A stretch of DNA of 64,000 nt, taken from assembly GCF_009826975.1 (NCBI RefSeq), contig NZ_WUMO01000007.1, positions 1-64,000 on the forward strand, written 5' to 3'. The notes beneath the pieces were generated by a model, which worked only from the letters and a program-made list of their open reading frames with translations, was not told the DNA's origin and did no database searches. Origin of the DNA: Flavobacterium sp. HBTb2-11-1. GTDB lineage: Bacteria; Bacteroidota; Bacteroidia; Flavobacteriales; Flavobacteriaceae. The stretch's first letter is position 1; every line of letters begins with the position of its first letter. This document shows positions 7,696 through 16,257 of this stretch, piece after piece. A program made the position numbers and the translations under genes.

Positions 7696-8640
7696 ATGAT
7701 TAAAAAAGCCTCCATCGGATTACTAGCATTAGCCTTGTCCACGACTTCATGTGTTTCTAAGAAAATTTACAATGATCTTGAAACCAAATATTCTGATTTG
7801 AAAAAAGAAAACCGTTCTATTGCTGATGAAAACGAAAGTTTAAAGAAAGCGAAGAATCAGTTAGAAACCGATCGTGATAAATTGACTAAAGATTTAGCAA
7901 ATGCTAATGATGATTTGGCAAAACAAAAAGCTGATCTTGCTGCCGAGCAAAAGAAATATAAAGTGCTTCAGGATTCTTATAATGCACTGGAAAAAAACAG
8001 CAATGATGCATTAGAGAAAAACATGGCTAAAAACCGTGAACTTTTAGCGCAATTAGAAGCAAAAGGGAAAGCGCTTGCAGATGAGCAAGCTCGTTTGGAT
8101 AAAACGGCTAATCGTTTGAAAGAACTTGAAGATATGATTGCCGCTAAAGAAGAAGCAATGCGTAAACTGAAAGAAACTTTATCTAAAGCTTTAACTGGTT
8201 TTGAAGGTAAAGGTTTGACAGTGGAACATAAAAATGGAAAAGTATATGTTTCTATGGAAAACAAATTGCTTTTCAATTCAGGAAGCTGGGCTGTTGGCGC
8301 CGAAGGTAGAAAAGCAGTTGTAGAACTTGGAAAAGTTTTAGGTGATAATCCAGATCTTTCTGTTTTGATTGAAGGACATACAGACGATGATCCGTACGCT
8401 GGTTCTGGACCAATTGCAAACAATTGGGATTTGTCGACTAAAAGAGCAACCGCAATCGTAGCTATTTTAAGCGAAAACCCAAAAATAAATAAACAAAAAT
8501 TAACCGCAGCAGGACGTAGCGAGTTTTCTCCTTTGGCAAGCAACGCAACTCCAGAAGGAAAAGCTAAAAACCGAAGAATCGAAATTATTCTTACTCCAAG
8601 ATTAGATGAAATTGCGGAGATGTTGAATAGTATTAATTAA
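7696..8640 (+). CDS. OmpA-family peptidoglycan-binding lipoprotein
   Basis: A 314-residue protein. A signal peptide with lipobox near TTSC (Cys19) is followed by a long heptad-rich coiled coil (about 25-155) rich in Lys, Glu, Ala and Leu, then an OmpA C-terminal domain (about 175-305). The peptidoglycan contacts are present in NWDLSTKRA and NRRIEI, with the EGHTDDDP segment between. It probably anchors the outer membrane to peptidoglycan. The coiled coil resembles other Bacteroidota OmpA-like lipoproteins but does not identify a specific complex. A terminator and a nested inverted repeat follow. Confidence 0.85.
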   Translation: MIKKASIGLLALALSTTSCVSKKIYNDLETKYSDLKKENRSIADENESLKKAKNQLETDRDKLTKDLANANDDLAKQKADLAAEQKKYKVLQDSYNALEKNSNDALEKNMAKNRELLAQLEAKGKALADEQARLDKTANRLKELEDMIAAKEEAMRKLKETLSKALTGFEGKGLTVEHKNGKVYVSMENKLLFNSGSWAVGAEGRKAVVELGKVLGDNPDLSVLIEGHTDDDPYAGSGPIANNWDLSTKRATAIVAILSENPKINKQKLTAAGRSEFSPLASNATPEGKAKNRRIEIILTPRLDEIAEMLNSIN

Positions 8641-8662
8641 AGTTGCAAAGTGACAAAGTAAC

Positions 8663-8697
8663 AAAGGCTCAAAGGTTTTTACTTTTGAGCCTTTTTT
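8663..8697 (+). terminator. Terminator after OmpA-family gene
   Basis: AAAGGCTCAAA pairs with TTTGAGCCTTT over a 10-base loop and is followed by a T run. Confidence 0.8.
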
Positions 8698-8858
8698 ATC
8701 CTGCAAGGTTTCCAAAACCTTGTAGGTTTGGCTTGGCTTTGATTTAAATTGAATTGAACTTCAAATGTCTACAAGGTTTTAGAAACCTTGCAGGAAATAA
8801 TAAAAAATCTTGTACTTTTTTTAACCTTTGACAAATTTCAATTTGAAAGATCACTTTG

Positions 8859-8866
8859 TACCTTTG
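8859..8866 (+). promoter_or_regulatory. Candidate -7 box before aldo/keto reductase
   Basis: TACCTTTG matches the Bacteroidota TAnnTTTG box and lies 28 bases before the ATG at 8895. A TTG at the usual 17-23 base spacing is not seen, so the call is weak. The box is part of the inverted repeat arm. Confidence 0.4.
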
Positions 8867-8894
8867 CGACTTTGCAACTTTGAACCTAAAAAAA

Positions 8895-9932
8895 ATGAAA
8901 TACACTACATTACCTAACACCGATATAAAAGTTAGTAAAATTTGCCTTGGAACAATGACTTTTGGGCAGCAGAATACAGAAGCTGAAGGTCACGAACAAA
9001 TGGATTATGCCTTGGAAAGAGGCGTAAATTTTTTCGATACAGCCGAAATGTATTCGGTTCCAGCGAGTGAAGCAACTTACGGAAGCACTGAAAAAATTAT
9101 TGGAACTTGGTTTAAGAAATCAGGAAATAGAGATAAAGTGGTTTTGGCTTCTAAAATAGCAGGTCCAAATCCGAATTTTGGTTATATGCGTGAGAAACTG
9201 GATTTTTCTCCAGCAAGTATTAAATATGCGCTTGAAAACAGTTTGAAAAGATTGCAAACAGATTATATCGATTTGTATCAAATGCATTGGCCGGAAAGAA
9301 AAACGAATAATTTCGGACAGCGCGCTTTCCATGGACATGATGATGCTTGGGAAGATAACTTCAGAGAAATTCTAGAGACTTTTGACGAATTAATCAAAGA
9401 AGGTAAAATCAAACACATTGGAGTTTCTAATGAAAATGCTTGGGGAATGATGCGTCTTCTGGAAGAGAGCAAATACAACAATCTGCCAAGAATTAAAACC
9501 GTTCAGAATCCATATTCTTTATTGAATCGTTTGTTTGAAGTGAATTCGGCAGAAGTTTCAAAATATGAAAATGTTGGATTGTTAGGATATTCGCCTCTAG
9601 CATTCGGAGTTTTAACTGGAAAATTTTTGACTGGAGAAAGTCACCCGAAAGCCAGAATTAACCTTTTTCCGCAATACAAACGTTACAATAGCGATCAATG
9701 TACAGAAGCGACTAAATTGTATCAGGAAATCGCTAACAAACATGGTTTAACGCTAACGCAATTAGCAATGGGATTTGTGTTGCAGCAACCGTTCTTGACA
9801 AGTACAATTATTGGTGCAACCACTTTAGAACAGTTAAAGGAAAACATTGATACAATTGATGTGGTTCTTTCTAAGCAAATCCTAGCTGAGATTGATGCGG
9901 TTCAGGCTATAATTCCAGATCCAGCTCCTTAA
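8895..9932 (+). CDS. Aldo/keto reductase (Tas-like)
   Basis: A 345-residue NADP(H)-dependent oxidoreductase of the aldo/keto reductase family. The catalytic set is visible: FDTAEMY (Asp and Tyr), Lys in LASKIAG, and His in YQMHWP. Length and the MKYTTLPNTDIKVSKICLG start agree with E. coli Tas (346 residues). A frame open from 8856 adds 13 residues that lie inside the repeat arm, so I prefer 8895. The substrate is unknown. It is not in an operon, as repeats and terminators flank it on both sides. Confidence 0.9.
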   Translation: MKYTTLPNTDIKVSKICLGTMTFGQQNTEAEGHEQMDYALERGVNFFDTAEMYSVPASEATYGSTEKIIGTWFKKSGNRDKVVLASKIAGPNPNFGYMREKLDFSPASIKYALENSLKRLQTDYIDLYQMHWPERKTNNFGQRAFHGHDDAWEDNFREILETFDELIKEGKIKHIGVSNENAWGMMRLLEESKYNNLPRIKTVQNPYSLLNRLFEVNSAEVSKYENVGLLGYSPLAFGVLTGKFLTGESHPKARINLFPQYKRYNSDQCTEATKLYQEIANKHGLTLTQLAMGFVLQQPFLTSTIIGATTLEQLKENIDTIDVVLSKQILAEIDAVQAIIPDPAP

Positions 9933-9940
9933 GTTTTTTT

Positions 9941-10223
9941 GCCACGAAGGCACTAAGACACAAAGTTTTTTTGTTTTAATCTCGCAAAGACGCGGAGTCG
10001 CAAAGTTAAATTTTTAAGTTCAATAGCGTCCAGCTTTAGCTGGATGAAGAATAAGCATAAAAAAAAGGCTTTAGCCAAACTTTACTGGTTTGGCTAAAGC
10101 CTTTTTCTATTTCGATCTTTTTTCCCTAGTTTAAGCTAGGGGCTGTTGAAAAAACTTTGCGACTCTGCGACTTTGCGAGCAAATTTCACAAGCTTTAAAA
10201 AAGCGCCTTAGTGCCTTCGTGGC
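9941..10223. repeat. Nested inverted repeat element with central hairpin
   Basis: Outer arms GCCACGAAGGCACTAAG (9941-9957) and its exact complement (10207-10223) bound the element. Inner arms of 27 bases (9981-10007 and 10153-10179, built from TCGCAAAG units) are inverted with about two mismatches. A 19-bp perfect hairpin is at the centre. The smaller hairpins CCAGCTTTAGCTGG (about 10030) and CCCTAGTTTAAGCTAGGG (about 10125) are also inside. This explains the whole gap between the convergent reductase and GT51 genes. No transposase is present. Confidence 0.8.
10062..10106. terminator. Strong bidirectional hairpin terminator
   Basis: AAAAAGGCTTTAGCCAAAC pairs perfectly with its complement at 10088-10106 over a 7-base loop, with A and T tracts at the ends, between convergent genes. 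Confidence 0.85.
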
Positions 10224-10229
10224 AGAAAA

Positions 10230-12194
10230 TTACAAATCAAATTCGTCATCAACAGCCAAAGAATCAGTTTTAATAGCAGTCGAATCTGGAACTTTTATTT
10301 TGATTAACGAACGAGCATTTCCAGAAATGTAAACAGGTAAAATTCCAATGGTATCTTCAGGAACTAAAAGTCCTCTTCTAAACATCAAATTCTTCAAGAA
10401 TTTCTGGTTTTTAATGGCGTAATCTTTTAAGTTTCCTTCATCATTAAATTGATACATGAATTTTCTTGGTTTCGGAATAATCGTTGCCAAGTACAAACAT
10501 TCATCTACATTCAAGTCGGCTGGATTTTTTTGGAAATAGAAATGACTCGCTTCTCCAATTCCGTACACATTTGGTCCCCATTCAATAATGTTGAAATATA
10601 CTTCTAGCATTCTTTCCTTGCTTACAATTCGGTTGTTTTCTAAAATGTAAACCAATAAAATTTCTTCAAGCTTTCGCGAAAGCGTTTTTTCTCTGGTCAG
10701 AAAAACATTTTTAATCAACTGCATACTAATCGTGCTGGCTCCACGAGAGAATTTCTTCGTTCTGATGTTTTTCAGAATCGATTGTTTGAAAGCTTCGTTA
10801 ATGAATCCGCGATGTGAGAAGAAAGAAGGATCTTCTGTCGTTAAAACACATTTTCTTAAATAAGGAGAAATCTGATCCAAAGGCGTATAATTCGGATTAG
10901 CATTTCCAACCAAAATAGGTCTTTGCAATACGTTTTGAATAATGGCACGATACACAAATTCGCCATTTAGTTTATTTAAATCGGCTTCGCCATATTTGGT
11001 AATCCGTAAATCTTCTTTGTTCAGCTTACTGTCAAAAACAAGTGTGTTTGGTTTATTTTTGTTGAATTTGAAATCCAATTTGTAATCGAAATTTCCAGTA
11101 GCCTGCATTCCCTGAAAATGTGTAAATAATCCGTCAGGCAGCGAAACGATAAAATCCTGTGCCTTCATTTTCGGAATGTTTACTTTCAACGTATAAATGG
11201 TATCTTTTTCAGTATCATAAGAAATATAAGGACGAACTTTGATTTTGTTCAACTGCATGGTCGAAGTACTGTCAATCGAAATGAAACTGTCTCCCAATAA
11301 GAAGCGATAATCAAAACGGGCATTTTTTATTATAACATCTTTGCTGGCAATTTTTGGATGGTTGATTTTAAGATTGGCAATTGAGGTGTAGCCATCAATA
11401 TGCAATTCGCTTCCGCTTTTATCAATGTTTTGAACATTCAATCGAATAGAATCAAAGCTTGCTTTTAAGTTATAACGCTGATCCAAATACGGAACACGAA
11501 TAGCTCCTGTGTCCAAATTGAAAAAGCGAATATCTGCTTTTTTATTTCTCGGGTCTGCAAAACCTTTAATATTCCAACGCTGATCAAAATCTTTTGCTTG
11601 AACATGAAGATTGGTTTCGAGTTGTTTATTGCTTAAAACTAGTTTATCTACATCAATATTGGTTTGTTTTCCGTTGTCATCGATTTTGAATTTGAAGTTT
11701 TTCAAATCCATATCAGTTGGAACCAAGTTTAAGACCTTAGTAATGATTCTATAAGCAAATGAAGCGTATTTACGCTTTTCGTTTGATTCTGTTTCTTCAC
11801 GATCTCTTTTTAGAAAAGCATCAAAATTTCGTTTTTTGCCTTTTTTTACTAACTGAATATACCCATTGTCTACTTTTAAAGTCCCAACTTGAACATCTCC
11901 AATTAATAAATTGCTTAAGCTGATGCTGGTTTCCACATTTTTTATTTTGACAAGCGTATCAGCATTTATTGGAGCTAAGACAACATCTGTCAATTTTATA
12001 GTCGATAAACCATCAAAAGAAGCCGATTCTACAGAAAAATTGCTGTTGTATTGAACAGCCATTTTGTGGGTAACTTTTGCAATGGCCTGTTTTAAAAGTG
12101 AATTACGAAAATAGTACAGTCCGATGCAAAGCGCTAAAATTACTATTCCTAGTATTTTTAATGCTCTGTATATTTTTTGTTTTGGAAAATTCAT
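10230..12194 (-). CDS. AsmA-like / GT51 peptidoglycan transglycosylase fusion
   Basis: A 654-residue protein. One membrane helix (about 12-30) is followed by roughly 350 residues of periplasmic beta-rich sequence resembling AsmA/DUF748-type domains, then a glycosyltransferase-51 domain (about 420-600). GT51 motifs are present: TEDPSFFSHRG with the catalytic Glu, GASTISMQLIKN, RKLEE, and RMLEVYFN. It should polymerise lipid II into glycan strands. No transpeptidase domain follows, as in monofunctional MtgA, but MtgA is only about 240 residues and lacks the N-terminal part. The gene is just downstream of radA on the same strand, 21 bases apart, so it is probably cotranscribed. Confidence 0.8.
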   Translation of the reverse strand: MNFPKQKIYRALKILGIVILALCIGLYYFRNSLLKQAIAKVTHKMAVQYNSNFSVESASFDGLSTIKLTDVVLAPINADTLVKIKNVETSISLSNLLIGDVQVGTLKVDNGYIQLVKKGKKRNFDAFLKRDREETESNEKRKYASFAYRIITKVLNLVPTDMDLKNFKFKIDDNGKQTNIDVDKLVLSNKQLETNLHVQAKDFDQRWNIKGFADPRNKKADIRFFNLDTGAIRVPYLDQRYNLKASFDSIRLNVQNIDKSGSELHIDGYTSIANLKINHPKIASKDVIIKNARFDYRFLLGDSFISIDSTSTMQLNKIKVRPYISYDTEKDTIYTLKVNIPKMKAQDFIVSLPDGLFTHFQGMQATGNFDYKLDFKFNKNKPNTLVFDSKLNKEDLRITKYGEADLNKLNGEFVYRAIIQNVLQRPILVGNANPNYTPLDQISPYLRKCVLTTEDPSFFSHRGFINEAFKQSILKNIRTKKFSRGASTISMQLIKNVFLTREKTLSRKLEEILLVYILENNRIVSKERMLEVYFNIIEWGPNVYGIGEASHFYFQKNPADLNVDECLYLATIIPKPRKFMYQFNDEGNLKDYAIKNQKFLKNLMFRRGLLVPEDTIGILPVYISGNARSLIKIKVPDSTAIKTDSLAVDDEFDL

Positions 12195-12215
12195 AAAAGG
12201 AGAGGGTATTTGAAA

Positions 12216-13577
12216 TCAGCCAAAAAGTATGCTTGCAACATCTTCAATTTTTGCAACAAGTTCAATTTTAATTCCAGTATTCTTTAAAGCAATTTTGTTG
12301 TATTTAGAAACAAAAATAGTGTCGAAACCTAATTTTTCAGCTTCTTGAATGCGTTGATCTACTCGGTTTACAGGACGAATTTCACCAGAAAGTCCGACTT
12401 CGCCAGCAAAACAGAAACCTTTTCCAACCGGAATATCTTCATTAGAAGATAAAATTGCGGCAACAACAGCCAAGTCAATTGCAGGATCATCAACAGAAAT
12501 TCCGCCAGTTACATTTAAGAAAACGTCTTTTGCGCCTAAGCGAAATCCGGCTCTTTTTTCCAGAACTGCCAAAATCATGTTTAGTCTTTTGGCATTGTAG
12601 CCTGTTGTGCTTCTCTGTGGTGTTCCGTAAACTGCGGTGCTGACCAAAGATTGGATTTCGATCATTAACGGACGCATTCCTTCAAGAGTTGTGGCAATTG
12701 CAGTTCCCGAAAGTTCTTCGTCTTTATGCGAAATCAGAATTTCGGAAGGATTGCTTACTTCGCGTAAACCGCTTCCCAGCATTTCGTAAATTCCAAGTTC
12801 AGATGTTGAACCAAAACGGTTTTTAAGCGAACGTAAAATTCGGTAAATATGGTTTCGATCGCCTTCAAACTGCAAAACGGTATCAACCATGTGTTCCAAA
12901 ATTTTTGGTCCTGCGATATTTCCGTCTTTAGTGATATGGCCAATCAAAATTACAGGAATATTACTTTCTTTGGCAAATTTGATTAGTTCTGCAGTGGTTT
13001 CACGAATCTGAGAAATGCTTCCTGCAGTCGATTCGATGTAGTCAGTGTGCAAAGTTTGAATCGAGTCGATTATGACTACTTCAGGTTGAATGGTTTCAAT
13101 CTGTTTGAAGATGTTTTGCGTTTTGGTTTCAGTAAGAATATAGCAGTTGTCGCTGTTTGGCGTAATTCTTTCTGCACGCATTTTTATCTGTTTCTGGCTT
13201 TCTTCTCCAGAAACGTATAATGTTTTATAAGGTAATTTTAACGAAACTTGAAGTAAAAGTGTACTTTTTCCGATGCCAGGCTCACCGCCCAAAAGCGTTA
13301 AAGATCCAGGAACAAGTCCGCCACCCAAAACTCGATTCAATTCGCCGTCGGTAGTATCCATGCGGACTTCCTGTGTGGAATCAATTTCGTTAATTTTTAA
13401 AGGCTTTGGCGCTTTGCTTGTTGGAGTAGGCTCGCTTTTCCAAGCCACTTTATCCTGTTTCTGGATAATTTCTTCGGCAATCGTATTCCATTCTTTGCAC
13501 GCGTTGCATTGCCCTTGCCATTTGGCATATTGGGTTCCGCAGTTCTGGCAGAAAAAGGAAGTTTTAACTTTTGACAT
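12216..13577 (-). CDS. radA: DNA repair protein RadA
   Basis: A 453-residue protein of normal RadA length. It has an N-terminal four-cysteine zinc finger (Cys10, 13, 24, 27), a RecA-like ATPase with Walker A GGEPGIGKST (97-106), the RadA-specific LKNRFGS motif near 254, and a C-terminal Lon-like domain. It promotes branch migration of recombination intermediates. The start ATG overlaps the stop of the preceding hydrolase-like gene by one base (TAATG), which indicates translational coupling. The GT51 fusion gene lies just downstream. Confidence 0.96.
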   Translation of the reverse strand: MSKVKTSFFCQNCGTQYAKWQGQCNACKEWNTIAEEIIQKQDKVAWKSEPTPTSKAPKPLKINEIDSTQEVRMDTTDGELNRVLGGGLVPGSLTLLGGEPGIGKSTLLLQVSLKLPYKTLYVSGEESQKQIKMRAERITPNSDNCYILTETKTQNIFKQIETIQPEVVIIDSIQTLHTDYIESTAGSISQIRETTAELIKFAKESNIPVILIGHITKDGNIAGPKILEHMVDTVLQFEGDRNHIYRILRSLKNRFGSTSELGIYEMLGSGLREVSNPSEILISHKDEELSGTAIATTLEGMRPLMIEIQSLVSTAVYGTPQRSTTGYNAKRLNMILAVLEKRAGFRLGAKDVFLNVTGGISVDDPAIDLAVVAAILSSNEDIPVGKGFCFAGEVGLSGEIRPVNRVDQRIQEAEKLGFDTIFVSKYNKIALKNTGIKIELVAKIEDVASILFG

Positions 13578-14731
13578 TATTTACTTTTTTTAGCAAGTGT
13601 ATTCATTTCGTCAATTTTCTCATACATCAAGTCTTTGTTCAAATCGCCAATTGGCTCCATTTGTGAAGCGTTTTGGTATTTTTTTGAAGCATGTTTAGGA
13701 TCACCCATTTTTTCGTACATCAAACCTAATTCATATTCTCCCAACATGGCTTTCGGGTAATGTGTATTTCCAATTTCGGCCATTTTTCCTAGCTCATCGT
13801 AGGCGTTTCTTTTTAGAATAAGATTTTCCATTACTTTGAAATCGCTCATTCGAACAGGAATTTGGACTCCTAAAACTTCAGACATTGCAGCGTATTTTTT
13901 TTCTAAATATTCGGCATAACCTGTTTGAAGAACCGCAATTTTGTCGTTGTATTCGGCAGAATTTATAGGTCTGTATACTTCAAAAATCTGGTACAATGCA
14001 CTTGGTATAGAATGCAAAACTTCTGTATAATGTGTTGCGCCCTTGAATACATCATATTTATAATTCACTAACGGATTATTAGCAATTTTAATATTGCTGT
14101 TTAATTTGTCTATTGGTTCTTTAATTTTCTTAATATCACCTTCTCCAGCAGAAAGATAATAGAAAATTGGGCTTTTTATTTTGGCAAACTTCTCCGCAAT
14201 ACGCACTTCCATTTTTGGGGCAAGCTCTGGGCTTAGACAGATGTAGGCATTAAAAAGCGGAATTTCTTTGTACAAATAAAAATTAGCAAAACTTGCCGTT
14301 ACATCATGACCAGCAATTAGTCTGAAAGGCGAGGTGCGGTATTTTTTTTCAATGTATGGAATTAATTCTGCTCCAATAAATTCGAAAAATTTTGCTCCTT
14401 TTTCAAAAGGAAGACCTTCATTTTGATCAATTGTTGTGTCATCGTAGCGTTCTTCATCTTTGTTTTGATGAATTCCGATGATAATCATTTCTGGAATATC
14501 ATCCCAATAAGTTCCATAGCTTACGGCTCCAGAAAACGGATCAAATAAGTAATCTCCATCCAATAAATAAAGAACAGGATATTTTTTGTCTTTGTTTGCT
14601 TCATAAGAAGCAGGAAGTCCAATCGTAATTCTACGTTCTTCTCCCAGTTTTTCTGATTTAATATTATCGAACGTTTTTTGGGCAAACGACGAGAACGAAA
14701 TCAAAAGTGTCAGTAGGTAAACTTTTTTCAT
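13577..14731 (-). CDS. Alpha/beta-hydrolase-fold protein, probably inactive, with TPR-like tail
   Basis: A 384-residue exported protein with a signal peptide ending FSSFAQ. Residues to about 255 resemble the esterase-D/enterochelin-esterase fold: PVLYLLDGDYLF, then an AGHDVTASF nucleophile-elbow region. Where the family has GHSxGG, this protein has Asp (residue 143 from this start), so the serine nucleophile is missing and normal esterase activity is unlikely. A C-terminal stretch of about 80 residues looks like tetratricopeptide repeats (LGLMYEKMGDPKHASKKY). A frame starting four codons earlier exists; MKKVYLL is the better signal-peptide start. Its stop overlaps the radA start by one base. 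Confidence 0.7.
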   Translation of the reverse strand: MKKVYLLTLLISFSSFAQKTFDNIKSEKLGEERRITIGLPASYEANKDKKYPVLYLLDGDYLFDPFSGAVSYGTYWDDIPEMIIIGIHQNKDEERYDDTTIDQNEGLPFEKGAKFFEFIGAELIPYIEKKYRTSPFRLIAGHDVTASFANFYLYKEIPLFNAYICLSPELAPKMEVRIAEKFAKIKSPIFYYLSAGEGDIKKIKEPIDKLNSNIKIANNPLVNYKYDVFKGATHYTEVLHSIPSALYQIFEVYRPINSAEYNDKIAVLQTGYAEYLEKKYAAMSEVLGVQIPVRMSDFKVMENLILKRNAYDELGKMAEIGNTHYPKAMLGEYELGLMYEKMGDPKHASKKYQNASQMEPIGDLNKDLMYEKIDEMNTLAKKSK

Positions 14732-14936
14732 GATTTGTGGCATTTCAGTAAATTAAAAAGTATTGGAAAATAGTGTAGCAATATACTATTTTATTTGCTT
14801 CTTTCTTAAATGGGGCAAAAATTGAAGCACAATGTTTTAGCGTCAGAATCATTTTTGGATTGAGACAAAAGAAGAATACTTTGTGCAAAAATAGCTTTTG
14901 ACAAAGAAAGTAAATTCTTAAAAAGAAAGAATTGAT

Positions 14937-15287
14937 TTAGGTTAGAGAATTGTCATTTTCATTAGGGAAAATAATCCATGGTTTGAAGGTTTTCGCTTCT
15001 TCAAAGTCCAATGTTGCGTAAGAAATGATAATGATGATGTCATCTTTCTGAACTTTTCTTGCAGCTGGACCATTCAAAGTGATTTCGCCTGAATTTTTCT
15101 CGCCTTTAATAGCGTAAGTTTCAAAACGTTCGCCATTGTTAATGTTAACAATAGATACTTTTTCGCCTTCAATTATATTTGAAGCTTCTAGTAATGTTTC
15201 ATCAATAGTAATGCTGCCAATATAATTTAAATCGGCTCCAGTTACTTTAACACGATGAATTTTTGATTTTATAACTTGAATTTGCAT
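14937..15287 (-). CDS. panD: Aspartate 1-decarboxylase
   Basis: A 116-residue pyruvoyl-dependent enzyme converting aspartate to beta-alanine for pantothenate and coenzyme A synthesis. The self-cleavage site is Gly24-Ser25 in YIGSITID, where the serine becomes the pyruvoyl group. Other family marks are KIHRVKVTGADL at the N-terminus and NGPAARKVQ. Length is normal. It is 14 bases downstream of panC on the same strand, so the two form an operon supplying both steps before pantothenate. Confidence 0.96.
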   Translation of the reverse strand: MQIQVIKSKIHRVKVTGADLNYIGSITIDETLLEASNIIEGEKVSIVNINNGERFETYAIKGEKNSGEITLNGPAARKVQKDDIIIIISYATLDFEEAKTFKPWIIFPNENDNSLT

Positions 15288-15301
15288 GATGCAAAGTTAG
15301 A

Positions 15302-16150
15302 TTAATTTAATGAAATGGTGTCTATCAGTCTTATAGAATTAACAAATACCGCTATAAATGCGCGATATTTTTTGCCATTCTCTTTTTGATTGATAGGTAA
15401 AAGTGTAGATTCGTCAGCAATAACGAAATATTCCAGTTCAAATTCTTTGTTGCCTTTGAAAGAATTTTCCACAAATTCTATTGTTTCTTGCGGGCTATTA
15501 TTTTGAAAAATCTCTTTTGCTTCAGTCAAGGTCTTGTAGATGATCGAAGCATCTTTTCTTTCCTGAGATGTTAAACGTTCATTACGTGAACTCATTGCCA
15601 GCTCATTTTCTTCTCTAAAAATAGGACATCCCACAATGTTTACCGGTAATCCTGTTTTTTCGACTAATTTTTTAACAATTTGAAGCTGCTGAAAATCTTT
15701 TTCTCCGAAATAAGCATTTGTTGGCGTTACAATTTCAAAAAGTCTTTTTACGATTGTTCCAACGCCATTAAAATGACCAGGCCTGAATTTTCCTTCCATC
15801 TGGTTTTCTAATCCGTCAAAATCAAAAGTTTGCGAAACGGTATTTCCTTCATAAATATCATCAACAGAAGGAGCGTATAAAATGATTTTGTCACTTAATG
15901 TACGCATTTTCTTAACATCTTCTTCTAGTGTCCTAGGATATTTTGCTAAATCTTCCGGGTTGTTAAACTGTGTTGGATTGACAAAAATGCTCACTACTGT
16001 GTCGTCGTTTTCTTTTAGCGAACGTTGCATTAAAGCCAAATGTCCTTGGTGTAAAGCGCCCATTGTTGGTACAAATCCGATAGTTGAATTTGCGGTTTTG
16101 ATAGTTTTAAGATAGGCTATCAACGCTGCTTTACTGTAGAAAATATGCAT
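15302..16150 (-). CDS. panC: Pantothenate synthetase
   Basis: A 282-residue enzyme joining pantoate and beta-alanine with ATP. The HIGH-like motif is in FVPTMGALHQGHLALM, and the second signature appears as GEKDFQQLQIVKK and MSSRNERL. A frame from 16180 adds ten residues. The family normally starts near MHIFYSKAAL, and a TATGTTTG box at 16174-16181 overlaps the upstream ATG, so I place the start at 16150. It is transcribed with panD and divergent from the glycogen-synthase-like gene. Confidence 0.95.
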   Translation of the reverse strand: MHIFYSKAALIAYLKTIKTANSTIGFVPTMGALHQGHLALMQRSLKENDDTVVSIFVNPTQFNNPEDLAKYPRTLEEDVKKMRTLSDKIILYAPSVDDIYEGNTVSQTFDFDGLENQMEGKFRPGHFNGVGTIVKRLFEIVTPTNAYFGEKDFQQLQIVKKLVEKTGLPVNIVGCPIFREENELAMSSRNERLTSQERKDASIIYKTLTEAKEIFQNNSPQETIEFVENSFKGNKEFELEYFVIADESTLLPINQKENGKKYRAFIAVFVNSIRLIDTISLN

Positions 16151-16173
16151 TGAGGTATTATTAAAATTTAGTG

Positions 16174-16181
16174 CAAACATA
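16174..16181 (-). promoter_or_regulatory. Candidate -7 box for panCD
   Basis: On the minus strand TATGTTTG fits TAnnTTTG and lies 24 bases before the chosen panC ATG. A matching upstream TTG was not found. Confidence 0.4.
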
Positions 16182-16212
16182 ATATATTAGTTATAAACTG
16201 CATAAATTTTTG

Positions 16213-16220
16213 TAATTTTG
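16213..16220 (+). promoter_or_regulatory. Candidate -7 box for glycogen-synthase-like gene
   Basis: TAATTTTG fits TAnnTTTG and lies 37 bases before the ATG at 16258. Confidence 0.45.
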
Positions 16221-16257
16221 CGACGTTTTTATTACCAAAATTAAGTAAAATACTATT

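Larger units (their letters stand above)
8640..8881. repeat. Nested inverted repeat element
   Basis: Outer arms of about 27 bases built from GCAAAG and CAAAG units (8640-8666 and 8855-8881) are inverted with about four mismatches. Inside them, arms of 26 bases at 8700-8725 and 8769-8794 (CTGCAAGGTTT...ACCTTGTAG) are inverted with one mismatch. A terminator hairpin at 8663-8697 lies within the left part. No coding sequence is evident. The right arm contains TACCTTTG, 28 bases before the next ATG. Confidence 0.75.

Noticed and set aside
9941..10223. Inverted repeat considered as an insertion sequence
   Set aside because: No transposase frame fits within 283 bases, and no clear target-site duplication was found.
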